Part shown: positions 8,867 to 19,457 of the stretch, piece by piece | How the letters are laid out: every line of letters starts with the position of its first letter | Position numbering within the stretch: the first letter of the stretch is position 1 | Translations under genes and position numbers: made by a program | The notes under the pieces: model-generated | The model's database searches: none | What the model was told of the DNA's origin: nothing | Seen by the model: the letters and a program-made list of their open reading frames with translations, nothing else | From: Kalmanozyma brasiliensis GHG001 | Taxonomy: Eukaryota > Basidiomycota > Ustilaginomycetes > Ustilaginales | Length of the DNA: 64,000 nt | NCBI RefSeq assembly: GCF_000497045.1 | Contig: NW_015961948.1 | Span: 62,001 to 126,000 of the forward strand | Direction of reading: 5' to 3'

Positions 8867-10309
8867 CTATGCCTCGCCCACCTTCTTGACCCGGACCAGT
8901 AGACTGATGCGTTCGTTTCTCCTCCAAAAGTCGAGCAAAATCTGAGCAGTCCGCTGAGGCGCATCTTCCTGCAACGAGTGTCCGACGTCAGCAATCACCT
9001 CGAGTTGGTACTTGCCCTGCATCTGGCCGATCATGAGTTCGCGATCCAACCTGTCGGTGCCGGCGAGAAGCAGCAGACGGGCGGTGCGGACGGTGAGGAA
9101 GCGGGATGAGAGGCCGCGGAACCAGCTCGGCCAGAAGGGTTCTGTCGCCAGGAGGTCCGCGCGCCATTTGTAGGCGTGCTGTGCCGCGCTGGAAGGGGCG
9201 GTGACGGGCTCGTCGAGGACCTCCTGCGGTTCTTCGTCGGGCGCTGTCGAGGACTCGGAGGGAACGAATGCAGGATTGGTTTCGATAAGCGGCGGCACAC
9301 TGATCCGTGCGCTTTCGAGGTTGGCGATTGTCTTGCTATCGACATGCCACCAAATGGCGTCCTCCACCGACGCAAACCCGCTCGGATGGCCTAGCACGAC
9401 ACTGCGCATCACGCTGAGCGCATCCATCGCTGTGCCCTCCACAACATCCAGTACCGCTACGCCGGCAATACGATTGAAACCTTGGGCCGACAGCGCGTGC
9501 GCAGCAGAGACGACCACCGATCCGCCCATCGAGTGTCCCACCAGCACGAGCGACGGCATCTCCTCCACCTTGGGATACAGTGTCGACAGCAACGCGAGGA
9601 GGTCGGATGAGAGGACGTCGATCGACATGTCCAGCGGGTTCGTGGGTACATTGTGCATGCGCGTTCGGCCGTGGCCGCGACAGTCGTATGCCAGAACGCC
9701 AACTTCGCCCCCGCTCGACTTTGTGATTTCTGCCGCGACCAGAGCATATGACAGGGCGGAGAAGCCTGCCCCGTGATGAAAGACGAAGAGCGTTCCTGGA
9801 TTAGGAGAGGTTTGCGCTGAGGATGTTGCGGGATGATCTTCCTCGTCGGCATCGGCATCATCGTTGGGAAGTCCGACACCTGGCTTGAGCGTCGGTAATG
9901 ATGGAGTGTTGACATTGATATCGAGATTGTGTAGCGATGCTGGTGCCGTGATCGAAGGGCGGAAAGAGCTGCGAACTGGCTGCTGCGGTGCCTTCTTCGG
10001 TCTCGGTGGGGTGTAGTACGTGCGGAAAGAAGCCGATCCTGTGCTGAGTGCGACATCGACTTCCAGCGCCTGCTCGAAAAAGCCTTCTGCTGAGCGAGGG
10101 GAGAAGTCTTCCGCTTGCTGTCTCCGCCGGACGCGCTGTGAAAGCGCTATCGACGGCGTGCTTGCATCAGGTGTCCTTGACGTGGAGGCATGTGCGCCTA
10201 TCGGTCCAAGCTCCGGAAAGTCGTCTGTCTCATCGGCCTCAGAGAACGGCGGTACTGGCGGAAGCTTGCTGAGCTTGCTTTTGAGGAAGGATCGCTGTAG
10301 GTCGGACAT
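8867..10309 (-). CDS. PPE1: protein phosphatase methylesterase 1 (PP2A demethylation)
   Basis: The protein has 480 residues and an alpha/beta hydrolase fold. It removes the methyl ester from the C-terminal Leu of the PP2A catalytic subunit. The N-terminus (RSFLKSKLSKLPPVPPFSE) is the typical PPME1 opening. The core has FVFHHGAGFSALSYAL (oxyanion side), YDCRGHGRT, the nucleophile elbow LVGHSMGGSVV with Ser260, and DVGHSLQEDAP with the catalytic His. It is longer than the human enzyme because of acidic and Ser/Pro inserts around residues 40-170 and 345-375. ATG start at 10309; no intron. It converges with the unknown gene ending at 8817, with 49 bp between the stops. Confidence 0.92.
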   Translation of the reverse strand: MSDLQRSFLKSKLSKLPPVPPFSEADETDDFPELGPIGAHASTSRTPDASTPSIALSQRVRRRQQAEDFSPRSAEGFFEQALEVDVALSTGSASFRTYYTPPRPKKAPQQPVRSSFRPSITAPASLHNLDINVNTPSLPTLKPGVGLPNDDADADEEDHPATSSAQTSPNPGTLFVFHHGAGFSALSYALVAAEITKSSGGEVGVLAYDCRGHGRTRMHNVPTNPLDMSIDVLSSDLLALLSTLYPKVEEMPSLVLVGHSMGGSVVVSAAHALSAQGFNRIAGVAVLDVVEGTAMDALSVMRSVVLGHPSGFASVEDAIWWHVDSKTIANLESARISVPPLIETNPAFVPSESSTAPDEEPQEVLDEPVTAPSSAAQHAYKWRADLLATEPFWPSWFRGLSSRFLTVRTARLLLLAGTDRLDRELMIGQMQGKYQLEVIADVGHSLQEDAPQRTAQILLDFWRRNERISLLVRVKKVGEA

Positions 10310-10643
10310 GCTGTATGCCGGTCATTGCCAATGTGGAAGAGTGATGAGAAGATCGTCAGGGTCTCGAGTTGGCCTAAACGCCGAGCTGTGGAGGCCAAGT
10401 TGGAAGGTTGGGACAGAATTTCAGTCAGAGTCTTAATTTTCGTGCTGCGCAGCCGCTTGGCATTCATCCTGGTGCCTGCCCGTCCTAGCTTATCTCAAAG
10501 CGCTACAATGTTGTGACAAGTGACATCGACGCAAGGGAAGGCTACTTGGTTGTATGACTTGCTTTAGACGGCTCGAACAACTTCGTTCTACAGGTGATGC
10601 GTACATGAAACGTTCCGTGAGACTCTGGTGAAGGACGGATCGA
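10310..10643. other. intergenic
   Basis: This 334 bp gap lies between two genes on the minus strand and should hold the PPE1 promoter and the 3' end of the next gene. No feature could be supported. Confidence 0.4.
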
Positions 10644-11252
10644 CTACGGTGTAGCTTCGTCGGCAACTTCGGCGGCATCAGCGGCATCCACAGCGACCTC
10701 GTCCTCGGTCATGGCCTCGAGCACATGACCTGCAGCACGTGCTGCACCCTTGACGCCATCCCTCGCTGGCTTGTACAGGATGTCGAGCATCCTCTGGATG
10801 GTCGCCAGATCGAGATTGCCGTCCTCGTCGAATTGCGATTCGAGTTCGCCCTCGAGTCCGAGCTTCTTTCGCAGCTCATCGAGCGAGTCTGTAGCTTCCT
10901 GGCCGGGTACGAGGGCTGGCGCTCCAGGTATGGCTCCTTCGGGGGCGAGCTTGTTGAATTTTGTCCTTCCGTTGTCTACCACTTGGTTGGCACGGTCGTG
11001 AGCGCCGTATTTGGTCTTCGTCCATGCCGAGAGCGGTGAGAGAGCGACATGACCCCGGTAGTAGAAGCGTGCTAGCTGGTATGCCACGAGCAGTATCGTC
11101 GTCGCCAGCAAAATGTAGAGCAGCGACTGCAGCTTATACGGCTCTCCCGCTCCTCGTCCTTTGGCCTTGCCCTTGCCAGCGGGAGCACGCGAGACGCCTC
11201 CCGTCGACTCCAGCGCCCGCTTGTTGCGCTGTCTTGCGTTTGCTGAAGGCAT
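10644..11252 (-). CDS. small single-pass membrane protein, function unknown
   Basis: The protein has 202 residues from the ATG at 11252; the frame extends upstream only from a GTG. The N-terminus is very basic (residues 1-40, with GKGKAKGRG). One strong membrane helix follows at about residues 42-61 (LLYILLATTILLVAYQLARF). The remainder is soluble, with an amphipathic, acidic stretch (SLDELRKKLGLEGELESQFD) and a C-terminus rich in Ala, Glu and Asp. By the positive-inside tendency the short N-terminus would face the cytosol and the C-terminal part the lumen. The opening ARQRNKRALES is faintly like small ER stress proteins of the RAMP4 group, but this is too weak to name it. Confidence 0.65.
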   Translation of the reverse strand: MPSANARQRNKRALESTGGVSRAPAGKGKAKGRGAGEPYKLQSLLYILLATTILLVAYQLARFYYRGHVALSPLSAWTKTKYGAHDRANQVVDNGRTKFNKLAPEGAIPGAPALVPGQEATDSLDELRKKLGLEGELESQFDEDGNLDLATIQRMLDILYKPARDGVKGAARAAGHVLEAMTEDEVAVDAADAAEVADEATP

Positions 11253-14200
11253 GCTGCGGTATATGATGGTGGGCGACGACGAGGATGAGCGGCGCTCTTT
11301 GTGTGCACTGAGGACCCTTGACGCTCGAGCCTCCACGTCATAGCCATGCGAGGCTTGTCATCGTCGAGCAAAAACAAAGCTCCGGGATCCGAAGTTTTCT
11401 ACGACGATCCTCCCGATCTGATTGGTGATCACCCGATCGGCATCACCATGTTGTCGCCCACGGCCGTCACACTTGAAGATGCGATGGCTCGTGCAGCCAA
11501 CATGGCCGTGGCGCCCAAGTGTACTGGAGACGAAGTGACAATGACGGTAGATATGACGACGACCAAGTTGTGAAAGCATTCTGAGCGCACGTTGAAGGCG
11601 CGTATGATCCTCGGTTACTGGGCAGCTTCTGAAACGCCGCAAACAATTGACGGCCAGCTACGGCGAAAGGCTGGAAGCACTGTTGTCCCGACAAGTCCTT
11701 ATCGCCGCGACGTCTCCCCTTAAGGTGAAGTGGAGGAAAGGGAGGGATCCGGTGTCTCAGCGAACCCCAGAGCCCAGACTGCGATCGGCGAAGAATTCTG
11801 TACATGTGCTAAGCTACGGAAGCCGCTTGCCTTTTTGCGTGTGTGCTAGGTGAACGTGCTCAACCTGAATTGCCGAGACCCCATCGCCGGATGGTATGGC
11901 TTATGCGGTAACGCATCAATCCGTGCTCTCGCCTGTGCGACGCTACCACGATGGAGGCGCTCGGCTGGCCTTTGGCTCACTAGCGCATAACGGGCAATCA
12001 GCCAATTGTCAGTGAAGAACAATGAGCCCCACATTTCGCGTGCAATCGACGTCGCCGTATCGCTTCCGAGGGCCACGGCCAAGACAGCGATCTTCAACGT
12101 ACGTAGTGACGAGACCAAGAATTGGGCGTGCTCGGCGAACCCAGGCGTTAGATTGACTCGCGAGCGTCTCAACACGTCGCCACTGTCGCCGTCATCGCAG
12201 TCATTGTCACGTCAGTACAAACTTGCCCCGCTGAAGATGGGCTTGGATCAGCAACGACGAGGCGAGTCAACCGATCGGGATTCTCGAGGCGGTCGGAAGA
12301 GAGCGGGTAGTGCTCCTTGTGGTCATGCGCCGGCTCTGGCCGCTATGCGATTTGTCCGAAGGATGGTCTTCGGCCGCCGTGATGTTACATCGCAACGGGG
12401 CAATGGTTGCGCGTGTGTCATGCTATTGTTGCGTGGGCCAGATGCTTTCCGAAAAGGGAACGAACAAACATCTGATGCAGGTACAGTACCACCCGTTGGA
12501 GCGGTGGTTGAGCGGCCCGAGGTTCGCCTGGGTTTCTCCGCCGGGCATTTTCGAACTTTGCCCTCTCAGGCCGCACTAGCATCTTGACCGGCGTTTCTCG
12601 TGACAGGCCTAGCCCGACCCTCAGCGCCTCGCCTTGCGACACGTTCGTTCGTTGGCTGTCGGAATATGTGCTGATGCAGCGCAAATCTTTGACAAAGCCC
12701 GCCTTAACGGCGAGCACCCCTGTCTAACCTATCCCGACGACATGGTTCGATTGCCTTGACTGAAAGTCCTCGCGGTCTTCACAGTCGAGCAGCCGAGTCC
12801 GTCCGTCGGACAGAAGCTTGACGCTTCGTCCGAGATCTAGAAGACGACCAGAGCGTCGAAGCGAGGGGGACGGGAAGCAGGCGCCATCAACATCGACGTC
12901 CTTCTCGACGCGAGGTACGTTAGATTCTGGGTGCATCCGGACGACGGTTGCACAAGCCAACGCTTCCGACCGTGCCTTCTTCCATCTAAAATCAAATTCG
13001 AACTTCCCGTGGCCGATGCTTCTGTTTGCTCGCGGCTCCATGCTGTCCAATCCGTTGTCACCGAGCGCCACGTCCTGCATTGCGGAGCTCGTCCGACAAG
13101 GCCGTTGAGCGCTGTGCGGCTACGTGTCGGGCCGTCAGTCTTCACCAATCCGAGCCTATGACACGGCGGATGAAACGATTCGCGACAAGTTGACCGGCAG
13201 ACTGAACCCAAAATCCAGTCGGATGAGCTCTGTCTTGACTCGCTTCTGCAGAAACAAAGCTTCGCCAAGTAGTCTTGCTTGCAGACTGCAGCGGTCTTTT
13301 TTGGTCGGCCCACCGCGCCGTGTTTGCGGACCGAAGCTTGTTGGCCTCGCTTGGGCAGCATAGCCATTCAGCGTACCGTCGTTATCGTGTCAAGCGAGGC
13401 AGAAGCATCCTCGGCTCGACTCTTGAGCGGGAGGCGAAGACCCCGAGTGAGGAGGAGGGTGGCAAAATCAGCGAAGATGTTAGAGTTTAAGCATGGACCG
13501 GGTTTGACGGTGAATTTGATCTTCGCTAATTGACAGGTTCGCTTGCTGCTCGACCAATCAAAATGCGCTCTGAAGGAACGTGAATGCGGAGTGCAGATTT
13601 CTCGACATGCATCTCGAAGAACGTGGACACTTTGCATGAATCAAAAGTCGAGGTTTGGACTGTCGACACCCAGACCTGGCTATGCATGCACATCGTCTGC
13701 AGCACCCCTCTCTCACCCACCAATTTGATGCCAGATGTGTGGCCGCCCCCCTTGCAGCCCGCACAGACGGACCACAATTCTCCGCACAAAGCTTTGCCAA
13801 GAACGTGCTCGCTAAGCAGGCCTTCCATTCTACCTCTCCTGAAAAACAGAACACCGCAGCCATCAGCATCGTTCGACTCCTAACGCTCCCCGGCGAGCTT
13901 TGTACACGTTCTGAGCCTTGTTCTTCCCGTGTGTCCGCGGTTGGTGTTGCCGCCGCTTGACGCCGCCCGTACCGCCCGAGCTCGTGTGATACCGCGGCCA
14001 GCGAATTGCCGCCGTTTATACGAAGCGAGAGGCCTAGATCTGCGCGAGCTGACGTGCTTCGACCACGACGGTGCTTGCCAGTTGTATCCCAGGCGGGTGA
14101 CCTGCGTCCAATCGATTGCGGTGGATGCGACGCTCGTTCCTCATTCGTCGTTAAGTTAAGGCATGAACAAGACCTGGGGCTGAACCCTGAAACAATCACA

Positions 14201-15049
14201 CAATGAGCAACCACCTGCAGGCACGACCGCATGTAAATGGTTTCTTCGGCTGCAACGCAAAGGGAAGCGGACGGTGCGATGATCAAGCCACATCGAGGCC
14301 GCAAAGCAGCGCGAATCCCAGAAGGCGAGGCAACTTCTTCTCGATGCTCTGAAAGAGAGAGCGAGGCTGCTTGTGCCACAGCAGAAGAGACCGTCAAGTT
14401 GGCCGTCAGAAAGTTTCTAGGCGAGATGGCCTGTCTGAGTCTAGATTTGGAGAAAAGTTTCTCTGCTGCATGGCACAGGCGCCAGAGCGATTATCGGAAT
14501 TTTACGTTTCGTTTCGCGCTCCTTTGCCTCCCCACCGGTTCAGCCCCTGCCAACGGCAAAGCGGCCACCGACCCAAAGCGGCACCCAGCTTTCACCGACG
14601 GCCTATCGACCTCTCGAGGAAACGTGTTCATTCAACGCCGTCTCGTTTGTGCGCGAGTGCGATGTGGGCAGCCTCGTTTCAAATCCGAGTCCGTCTCAGA
14701 GTCCATCCGTGCATCTGCAGGAACTCCTTGCGCTGTCCCTCCCCCCACCTCAGCGCACAAACGAGGATTGGCCTCGGGCCAAGGCGCATCTTCATCGACC
14801 GTGCAGCCCGACTGAGAAGAAAAAAAGAGTCCCCACTGAGCAGCCGAGTGTCCATTTCCCTGGCTATCATACAATACGCTCCGCTACGCCCAGGGACTGC
14901 CCGCTTCATGTAGCCACCTGCTTCGCCCAATCCTATATCAGGTCGGACCTTCTCTGTTTAGTCTTCCCTTCTCTACGAACCACCAACCACAACCTATCAG
15001 CCCACCCCTTTCCCCCTTCACCAAACACATACCACAAAGTCTACTCACA
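11253..15049. other. long intergenic region (3.8 kb) upstream of the phosphate permease
   Basis: This is the largest gene-free stretch in the window. Its open frames either start at TTG/GTG or have Ser/Arg/Cys-biased composition with no recognisable domain; a 75-codon ATG frame at 11346-11573 is also unsupported. From about 14930 to 15049 the sequence becomes pyrimidine-rich and leads into the permease start (ACTCACAATGG). Six CACGTT/AACGTG hexamers lie between 12640 and 14626 (listed separately). No RNA gene or transposon feature was recognised. Confidence 0.5.
12640..14626. promoter_or_regulatory. scattered CACGTT/AACGTG hexamers, possible PHO4-like sites
   Basis: Hexamers occur at 12640-12645, 13577-13582, 13620-13625, 13802-13807, 13905-13910 and 14621-14626. 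CACGTT is the weaker class of Pho4 bHLH site in yeast, and the next gene is a phosphate permease. No palindromic CACGTG was seen. Chance would give one or two per 3.8 kb, so enrichment is mild and the assignment tentative. Confidence 0.25.
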
Positions 15050-16645
15050 ATGGCTTTCGGTAAGGACATGGACGCCTGGTCCGGCGACGCCGGCCTGGCC
15101 CTCGTTGAGAGGGACGAGAAGAAGAGCCGCTTCGCCGTCTCGTGGTCCGAGGCCAAGCTTCTCATGATCGCCGGTGTCGGTTTCCTCATGGACGCCTGGG
15201 ACTTGTTCATCATCAACCTCATCTACTCGATCATCCTCGTCGCCTATTACCCCCGTGGCACCAAGAACATCGACTGGGGTCTTGAGGGCGGTGTGCTCAA
15301 GGCTGCCGCCAACATCGGTAACATTGTCGGCCAGCTCTTCTTCGGTTTCTGCGGTGACATGTTCGGCCGATCTGCCGTCTACGGCAAGGAGCTCTTCATT
15401 GTCATTGTCGCTGTCATCCTCCAGATCTCGGCCCCCGACTCGATCGGCGGCCACGGCATCACCATCTGGCTCGCTGTCTTCCGTTTCATCATGGGTATCG
15501 GCATTGGCGGCGACTACCCCATGTCGGCCACCATTGTCTCGGACCGATCTTCGCTCCGCAACCGTGGTTTCATGCTCGGCTGGATCTTCTCCAACCAGGG
15601 CTGGGGTAACCTCGTCGGTGGTATCTTTGGTGTCATCGTCATTGCTGGCTACCGCCACTACGTCGAGCGCGGCGATGTGCACAAGCTCTCCGGTGCTTGG
15701 CGTATCCTCCAGGGTCTCACCCTGGTCCCCGCCTTCATTGTGCTTTACTTCCGTCTCACCCTTGTCGAGTCCACCCGATTCACCCAGGCCCGTAAGCTGC
15801 AGGACGACCCCGAGCTCATTGCCAAGGGACACAACAGCCAGCTCAACCGCTCCAACTCGGACGACGAGGACCTCAAGGACGAGAAGCTCGGCGGTGCCAT
15901 GACCCCCATCGACAACACCGCTGTCGGCATGTCGTTCAAGTCGATCGGCAAGCCCAAGAACGAGTTCATCGAGTACTTCTCCAAGTGGAAGAACGCCAAG
16001 AAGCTCTTCGGATGCGCCGCCACCTGGTTCCTCGTCGACATCACCTTCTACGGTATCAACCTCAACCAGGGCTCCATCCTCCAGGTCATCGGCTTCACCA
16101 CCGGCAACACTTGGTCCAAGCTCATGAAGACCGCCACGGGTAACCTCATCATCACCGTTGCTGGTTTCCTGCCCGGCTACTTCTTCACCATGTTCACCGT
16201 CGACATTGTCGGCCGAAAGCCCATCCAGATTCTCGGTTTCACCATGAACGCCCTCTTCCTCGGTATCCTCGCCGGCACCTTCAACACCCTCAAGCACAAG
16301 ACCGGCCCCTTCTTCGTCGTCTTCGTCTTCCTTCAGCTCTTCTTCAACTTCGGCGCGAACGCCACTACCTTCATCGTGCCCGCCGAGGCGTTCCCGACCC
16401 GAGTTCGCGCGACGGCTCACGGTTTCTGTGCCGCCTGCGGCAAGTGCGGTGCCATTCTCTCATCGCTCTTCTTCTCGTACCTTGCCAACAAGACCCACCT
16501 CGGCACCACCGGTGTCTTCTGGATCTTCTTCGGTGTTTCGGTCCTCGGTGCCATCGTCACCATCCTCTTCGTCCCCGAGACCAACGGCTACGACGCCGAC
16601 GAGGAGGACCGCAAGGAGCTCGCTGCCGCCGCTGGTGTCCAGTAA
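15050..16645 (+). CDS. PHO84: high-affinity inorganic phosphate:H+ symporter, PHO84 family
   Basis: This 531-residue MFS permease has 12 predicted membrane helices and a long hydrophilic loop between helices 6 and 7 (about residues 250-305, rich in Asp, Ser and Lys). Hallmarks are GFLMDAWDLFIINL in helix 1 with the conserved Asp, FFGFCGDMFGR (MFS motif A), and GIGIGGDYPMSATI at about residues 150-161, the phosphate-permease signature. The second half has DIVGRKPIQILGF, then FGANATTFIVPAEAFPTRVRA and PETNG near the end. It should import phosphate at the plasma membrane. Codon use is strongly biased to C-ending codons, suggesting high expression. ATG context CACAATGG. A decayed copy of its C-terminal coding part lies at 50988-51390. 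Confidence 0.96.
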   Translation: MAFGKDMDAWSGDAGLALVERDEKKSRFAVSWSEAKLLMIAGVGFLMDAWDLFIINLIYSIILVAYYPRGTKNIDWGLEGGVLKAAANIGNIVGQLFFGFCGDMFGRSAVYGKELFIVIVAVILQISAPDSIGGHGITIWLAVFRFIMGIGIGGDYPMSATIVSDRSSLRNRGFMLGWIFSNQGWGNLVGGIFGVIVIAGYRHYVERGDVHKLSGAWRILQGLTLVPAFIVLYFRLTLVESTRFTQARKLQDDPELIAKGHNSQLNRSNSDDEDLKDEKLGGAMTPIDNTAVGMSFKSIGKPKNEFIEYFSKWKNAKKLFGCAATWFLVDITFYGINLNQGSILQVIGFTTGNTWSKLMKTATGNLIITVAGFLPGYFFTMFTVDIVGRKPIQILGFTMNALFLGILAGTFNTLKHKTGPFFVVFVFLQLFFNFGANATTFIVPAEAFPTRVRATAHGFCAACGKCGAILSSLFFSYLANKTHLGTTGVFWIFFGVSVLGAIVTILFVPETNGYDADEEDRKELAAAAGVQ

Positions 16646-17544
16646 GCGCGCGCTGCTCTATTGCTGCATTCCCTCGCCTGCTTGTATCTTCTAGACCTCT
16701 CCTGTCACACGCCTGACAGGTAGTCACGAAAAGTTTTCCTCTTTGGACACACCATCCATATGTATATCCTACCCCGCCTTCGCGCGGTCTTCTCTTTCAC
16801 GCATCACGTCTGCTAATTGGGTCTTATGTCAAATTCAGTTTCATTGCTGATCTCATTGCGACTGCCTGTCTTCGCCTGTGCTTCTCCCATGCCTCCTATG
16901 TCTGCCTTTGCGATGACTGACGGGAGTCGAGGGATGCGATCGAGGTGGGTCGGCTCCTACGACGACGAGGGGGACCATCAGGCGTGGTGGCGGAAATGTC
17001 AAACTGCGCCCGATCTCCGGCGAGTCGCGCGATTTCGATTTTCCCGAGTGTAAGATCTTCCCGTTCCCTGCACCCCGCATTTTTTCGGGCCTCGCACAGA
17101 CATGGTATACGCTCGCAACGATGCCCATGCTCAACGATGGGGGTCGCTCTCTCGACTAGATGCAATGAGAATGAGACGGATTCGCGTGCAAAGCCAAGAA
17201 GCATCAGACAAGGTCCAAAGGGTGTGAATGTGGACGTCCAGCTCGGCCGCAGCCGCTCGACAGCCATCCCAAGCACCCGAGCAACGTCTGAGCCATCAGC
17301 AGCAGTGCGCGCCGGCGCCGACTGACACTGGACTGGAGGACGAGCAACAGATTGCGACAAAGGTCCGCATTAAGGAATCCTCGTCGTGCGATTGACCGCA
17401 CAGCAGCATCGAGCAGCGGATTCGTCGCTGTCAATTGAGCATCGCATGCCGGACTTTCGGCAATAACCAGTCTCGGCATTAAAGGTCGACGTCAGACGTC
17501 AGGGTCCAACCTTCACCTCGACCGCCCACCACCACCTTCCATAT
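16646..17544. other. intergenic; permease 3' region and thiol-methyltransferase promoter
   Basis: The only structure seen is the small hairpin at 16701-16720. A TATATA-like sequence overlaps the first ATG of the next gene (about 17540). Open frames here are short and lack recognisable content. Confidence 0.5.
16701..16720 (+). other. short perfect hairpin in the phosphate-permease 3' region
   Basis: CCTGTCA and TGACAGG form a perfect 7-bp stem around a 6-nt loop, 55 nt after the permease stop codon. It could be an RNA stem-loop in the 3' UTR, or chance. Confidence 0.3.
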
Positions 17545-18510
17545 ATGTCCCTTGTCTACACGCGATCGCTCTTTCGCCTCTCATCTCGCTCCACTTTCCC
17601 ACCGCATCTCATCGCTCGTCACTCCAGCCTCCTGTCAGCCATGGTCGACCCACTCGCCGGCAACGAACAAGTGCAGAACCTGCGCAAGCTGTTCGCGGCG
17701 TCGGAAGTGCCCAACGACCCGAAAGCGTGGGACAAGGCGTGGGTTGATGCTACGACTCCTTGGGATGCGAACCGGGCACAGCCGGCACTGGTGGCGCTGA
17801 TCGCCGGCGCACACGATGGGGATGCGCTAGTAGAGGATGGGACCGGGCAGAAGGTGCCCGTATCACAGGCGATCCCCAGCAGCGGAACGGCCGTTGTAGC
17901 AGGCTGCGGAAGGGGCTACGATGCCAAGGTGTTTGCCGAGCGAGGCTTGAAGAGCTACGGCGTCGATATCAGCTCCAGTGCTGTCACAGCTGCGAACAAG
18001 GTAATGACTAGATCAGCTCGCCCACGTTTCTCTCGAGTTGCCTCACTGACACTCTCTGAACATTGCTTCTGATCGCGTCAACAGTGGCTCGAGGATCAGA
18101 ACCTCTCTGCCGACCTCAAGAGCAAGATCACCTTTGCCGAGGCAGACTTCTTCACCCTTGCCACTGCTCAATCCGCCGTATCAGCACTCGCTAAGCCAGG
18201 CGCAGCAAGCCTCGCATACGACTACACGTTCCTGTGCGCCATCCCGCCGAGTCTGCGGACGAGCTGGGCGGAGACGTACACCCGACTAGTCGGCACGGAT
18301 GGCGTGCTTATCGCGCTGGTATTTCCCATCCACGGAGACCGACCGGGTGGCCCACCGTTCAGCATCTCGCCTGAACTCGTCCGGGAGCTGCTGGGAGGGC
18401 AGAAAAAGGAGGATGGAAAGGAAGCATGGAAGGAGCTCGCTGAGCTGAAGCCCAAGGGCGAGGGCACGAGGCCAGATGTCGAGCGCATCATGGTCTGGCG
18501 TCGCTTGTAG
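17545..18510 (+). CDS. thiol S-methyltransferase (TPMT/HOL-like, SAM-dependent), one intron
   Basis: Exons are 17545-18000 and 18085-18510. The 84 bp intron begins GTAATG, ends CAACAG and is in phase 0, giving 293 residues. The protein is a class I SAM methyltransferase of the thiopurine/thiol methyltransferase family. It shows WDKAWVDATTPWD (the usual family opening), VVAGCGRGYDAKVFAERG (SAM glycine loop at 120-124), YGVDISSSAV, and FLCAIPPSLRTSWAE. HGDRPGGPPFSISPE is typical near the end. Relatives methylate halides, bisulfide or small thiols. The first ATG gives a 32-residue basic, Ser/Arg-rich leader resembling a mitochondrial signal. The ATG at 17641 (GCCATGG, optimal context) would give a cytosolic form. 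Confidence 0.9.
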
Positions 18511-18740
18511 GCTCGATTGCGTCTCGTCTCACACCGGAACGGCACCTCATGCAACTGTCGACACTTCATACAATTGTTTCGAGCGGCAAGATTGAATTAG
18601 CGGTGACGTGAGGAGGACAGAAGTACAGGTATTGGTGGTGTAGCAGGAGGTGAGGTTTACAGAGCGTTTACATAGGGATCTTTTCGCGAATCGGAGCTGA
18701 CGGGTAGGCGAAGCATGTCGCCGCTCGTACGAAGCTTTGT

Positions 18741-19457
18741 CTAATCTTCGTCGTTGCTGTCGGGGAAGAGGGGAAAAGGCACAGGGTTGTCGTCAAAGTC
18801 CTGGGTGACGTAACCCGAGTCGTCGGAGGCGTTGCCCGAGTGGATCGAGCCTTCCTGGCTATGAATCGAGCCATCTTCGCTGGGATCGGGGCGGGGGCTT
18901 CTCTCCAGCCCGTGCTCGTTGATCGTCTGCTGGACCCAATCATCCAGTCGACGGTAGAGACACTTGAAGTTGGTCCACACATCGTCGACGACGAGCAGCG
19001 TGACGCTCTGGCCGTCGCATCGAAGCTCGTGACGCGTGCGCGCAAAGCATACATCCATCCAATCCTCCATCATCCCCGCCGTCACCGGCTCAAAGCCGCG
19101 GTTCTCGTGGCTCCAGAACTTCTGCAGCGACCACGTGAGAAAGTGGATGAAGCGCGAAAAGAGCTCGTCAATGTCCCGGTCGTCGGTCGTGTTGAGTCCC
19201 TGCCAAGGTGCAAGGCTGGCGGGCGAACAGCACTCGGGATAGACAACCTTGTACGTGTGGTTGTAGTAGCGGATGAAGGATTCGGGGATCGTACCGAAGA
19301 TGTGCGGCGGAGGATTGTCGAGCGAGTTGTCCGGGTCGATCTCGCTGGAGCTGCTTTGGGCGGGCGATAGTGGGGGAGAGGGAATGTCGTTCATGTCGTC
19401 GACGAGGAAGTCGTCAAATTGGAAGGGGGCTGGGTCCGAGTCGCTGTCGTGTGACAT
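18741..19457 (-). CDS. acidic hypothetical protein, function unknown
   Basis: The protein has 238 residues and starts at the ATG at 19457. Both ends are acidic, Ser/Asp-rich and probably disordered; the N-terminal 55 residues have repeated Pro and Asp. A folded middle part, about residues 53-175, is rich in aromatics (ESFIRYYNHTYKVVYPE, then FIHFLTWSLQKFWSHE, then VDDVWTNFKCLYRRLDDW). No signal peptide, membrane helix or catalytic motif was seen. The C-terminus has SIHS repeated twice (DGSIHSQEGSIHSG). I do not recognise the family. It is convergent with the thiol methyltransferase and has a 2.3 kb gap upstream. Confidence 0.65.
   Translation of the reverse strand: MSHDSDSDPAPFQFDDFLVDDMNDIPSPPLSPAQSSSSEIDPDNSLDNPPPHIFGTIPESFIRYYNHTYKVVYPECCSPASLAPWQGLNTTDDRDIDELFSRFIHFLTWSLQKFWSHENRGFEPVTAGMMEDWMDVCFARTRHELRCDGQSVTLLVVDDVWTNFKCLYRRLDDWVQQTINEHGLERSPRPDPSEDGSIHSQEGSIHSGNASDDSGYVTQDFDDNPVPFPLFPDSNDED

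Noticed and set aside
11346..11573. 75-codon ATG frame divergent from the small membrane protein
   Set aside because: It is short, with no domain, targeting signal or splice extension; it could be a small gene but nothing supports it.
12006..12587. 193-codon frame in the 3.8 kb gap
   Set aside because: It starts at TTG and composition is unlike neighbouring genes.
13558..14397. 279-codon minus-strand Cys/Ser/Arg-rich frame
   Set aside because: It starts at TTG, has no repeated cysteine framework and no domain; likely chance.
15041..16420. 459-codon antisense open frame over the phosphate permease
   Set aside because: Its product is Glu/Asp/Val/Gly-rich, the usual mirror of a C-ending-codon membrane protein, with no domain.
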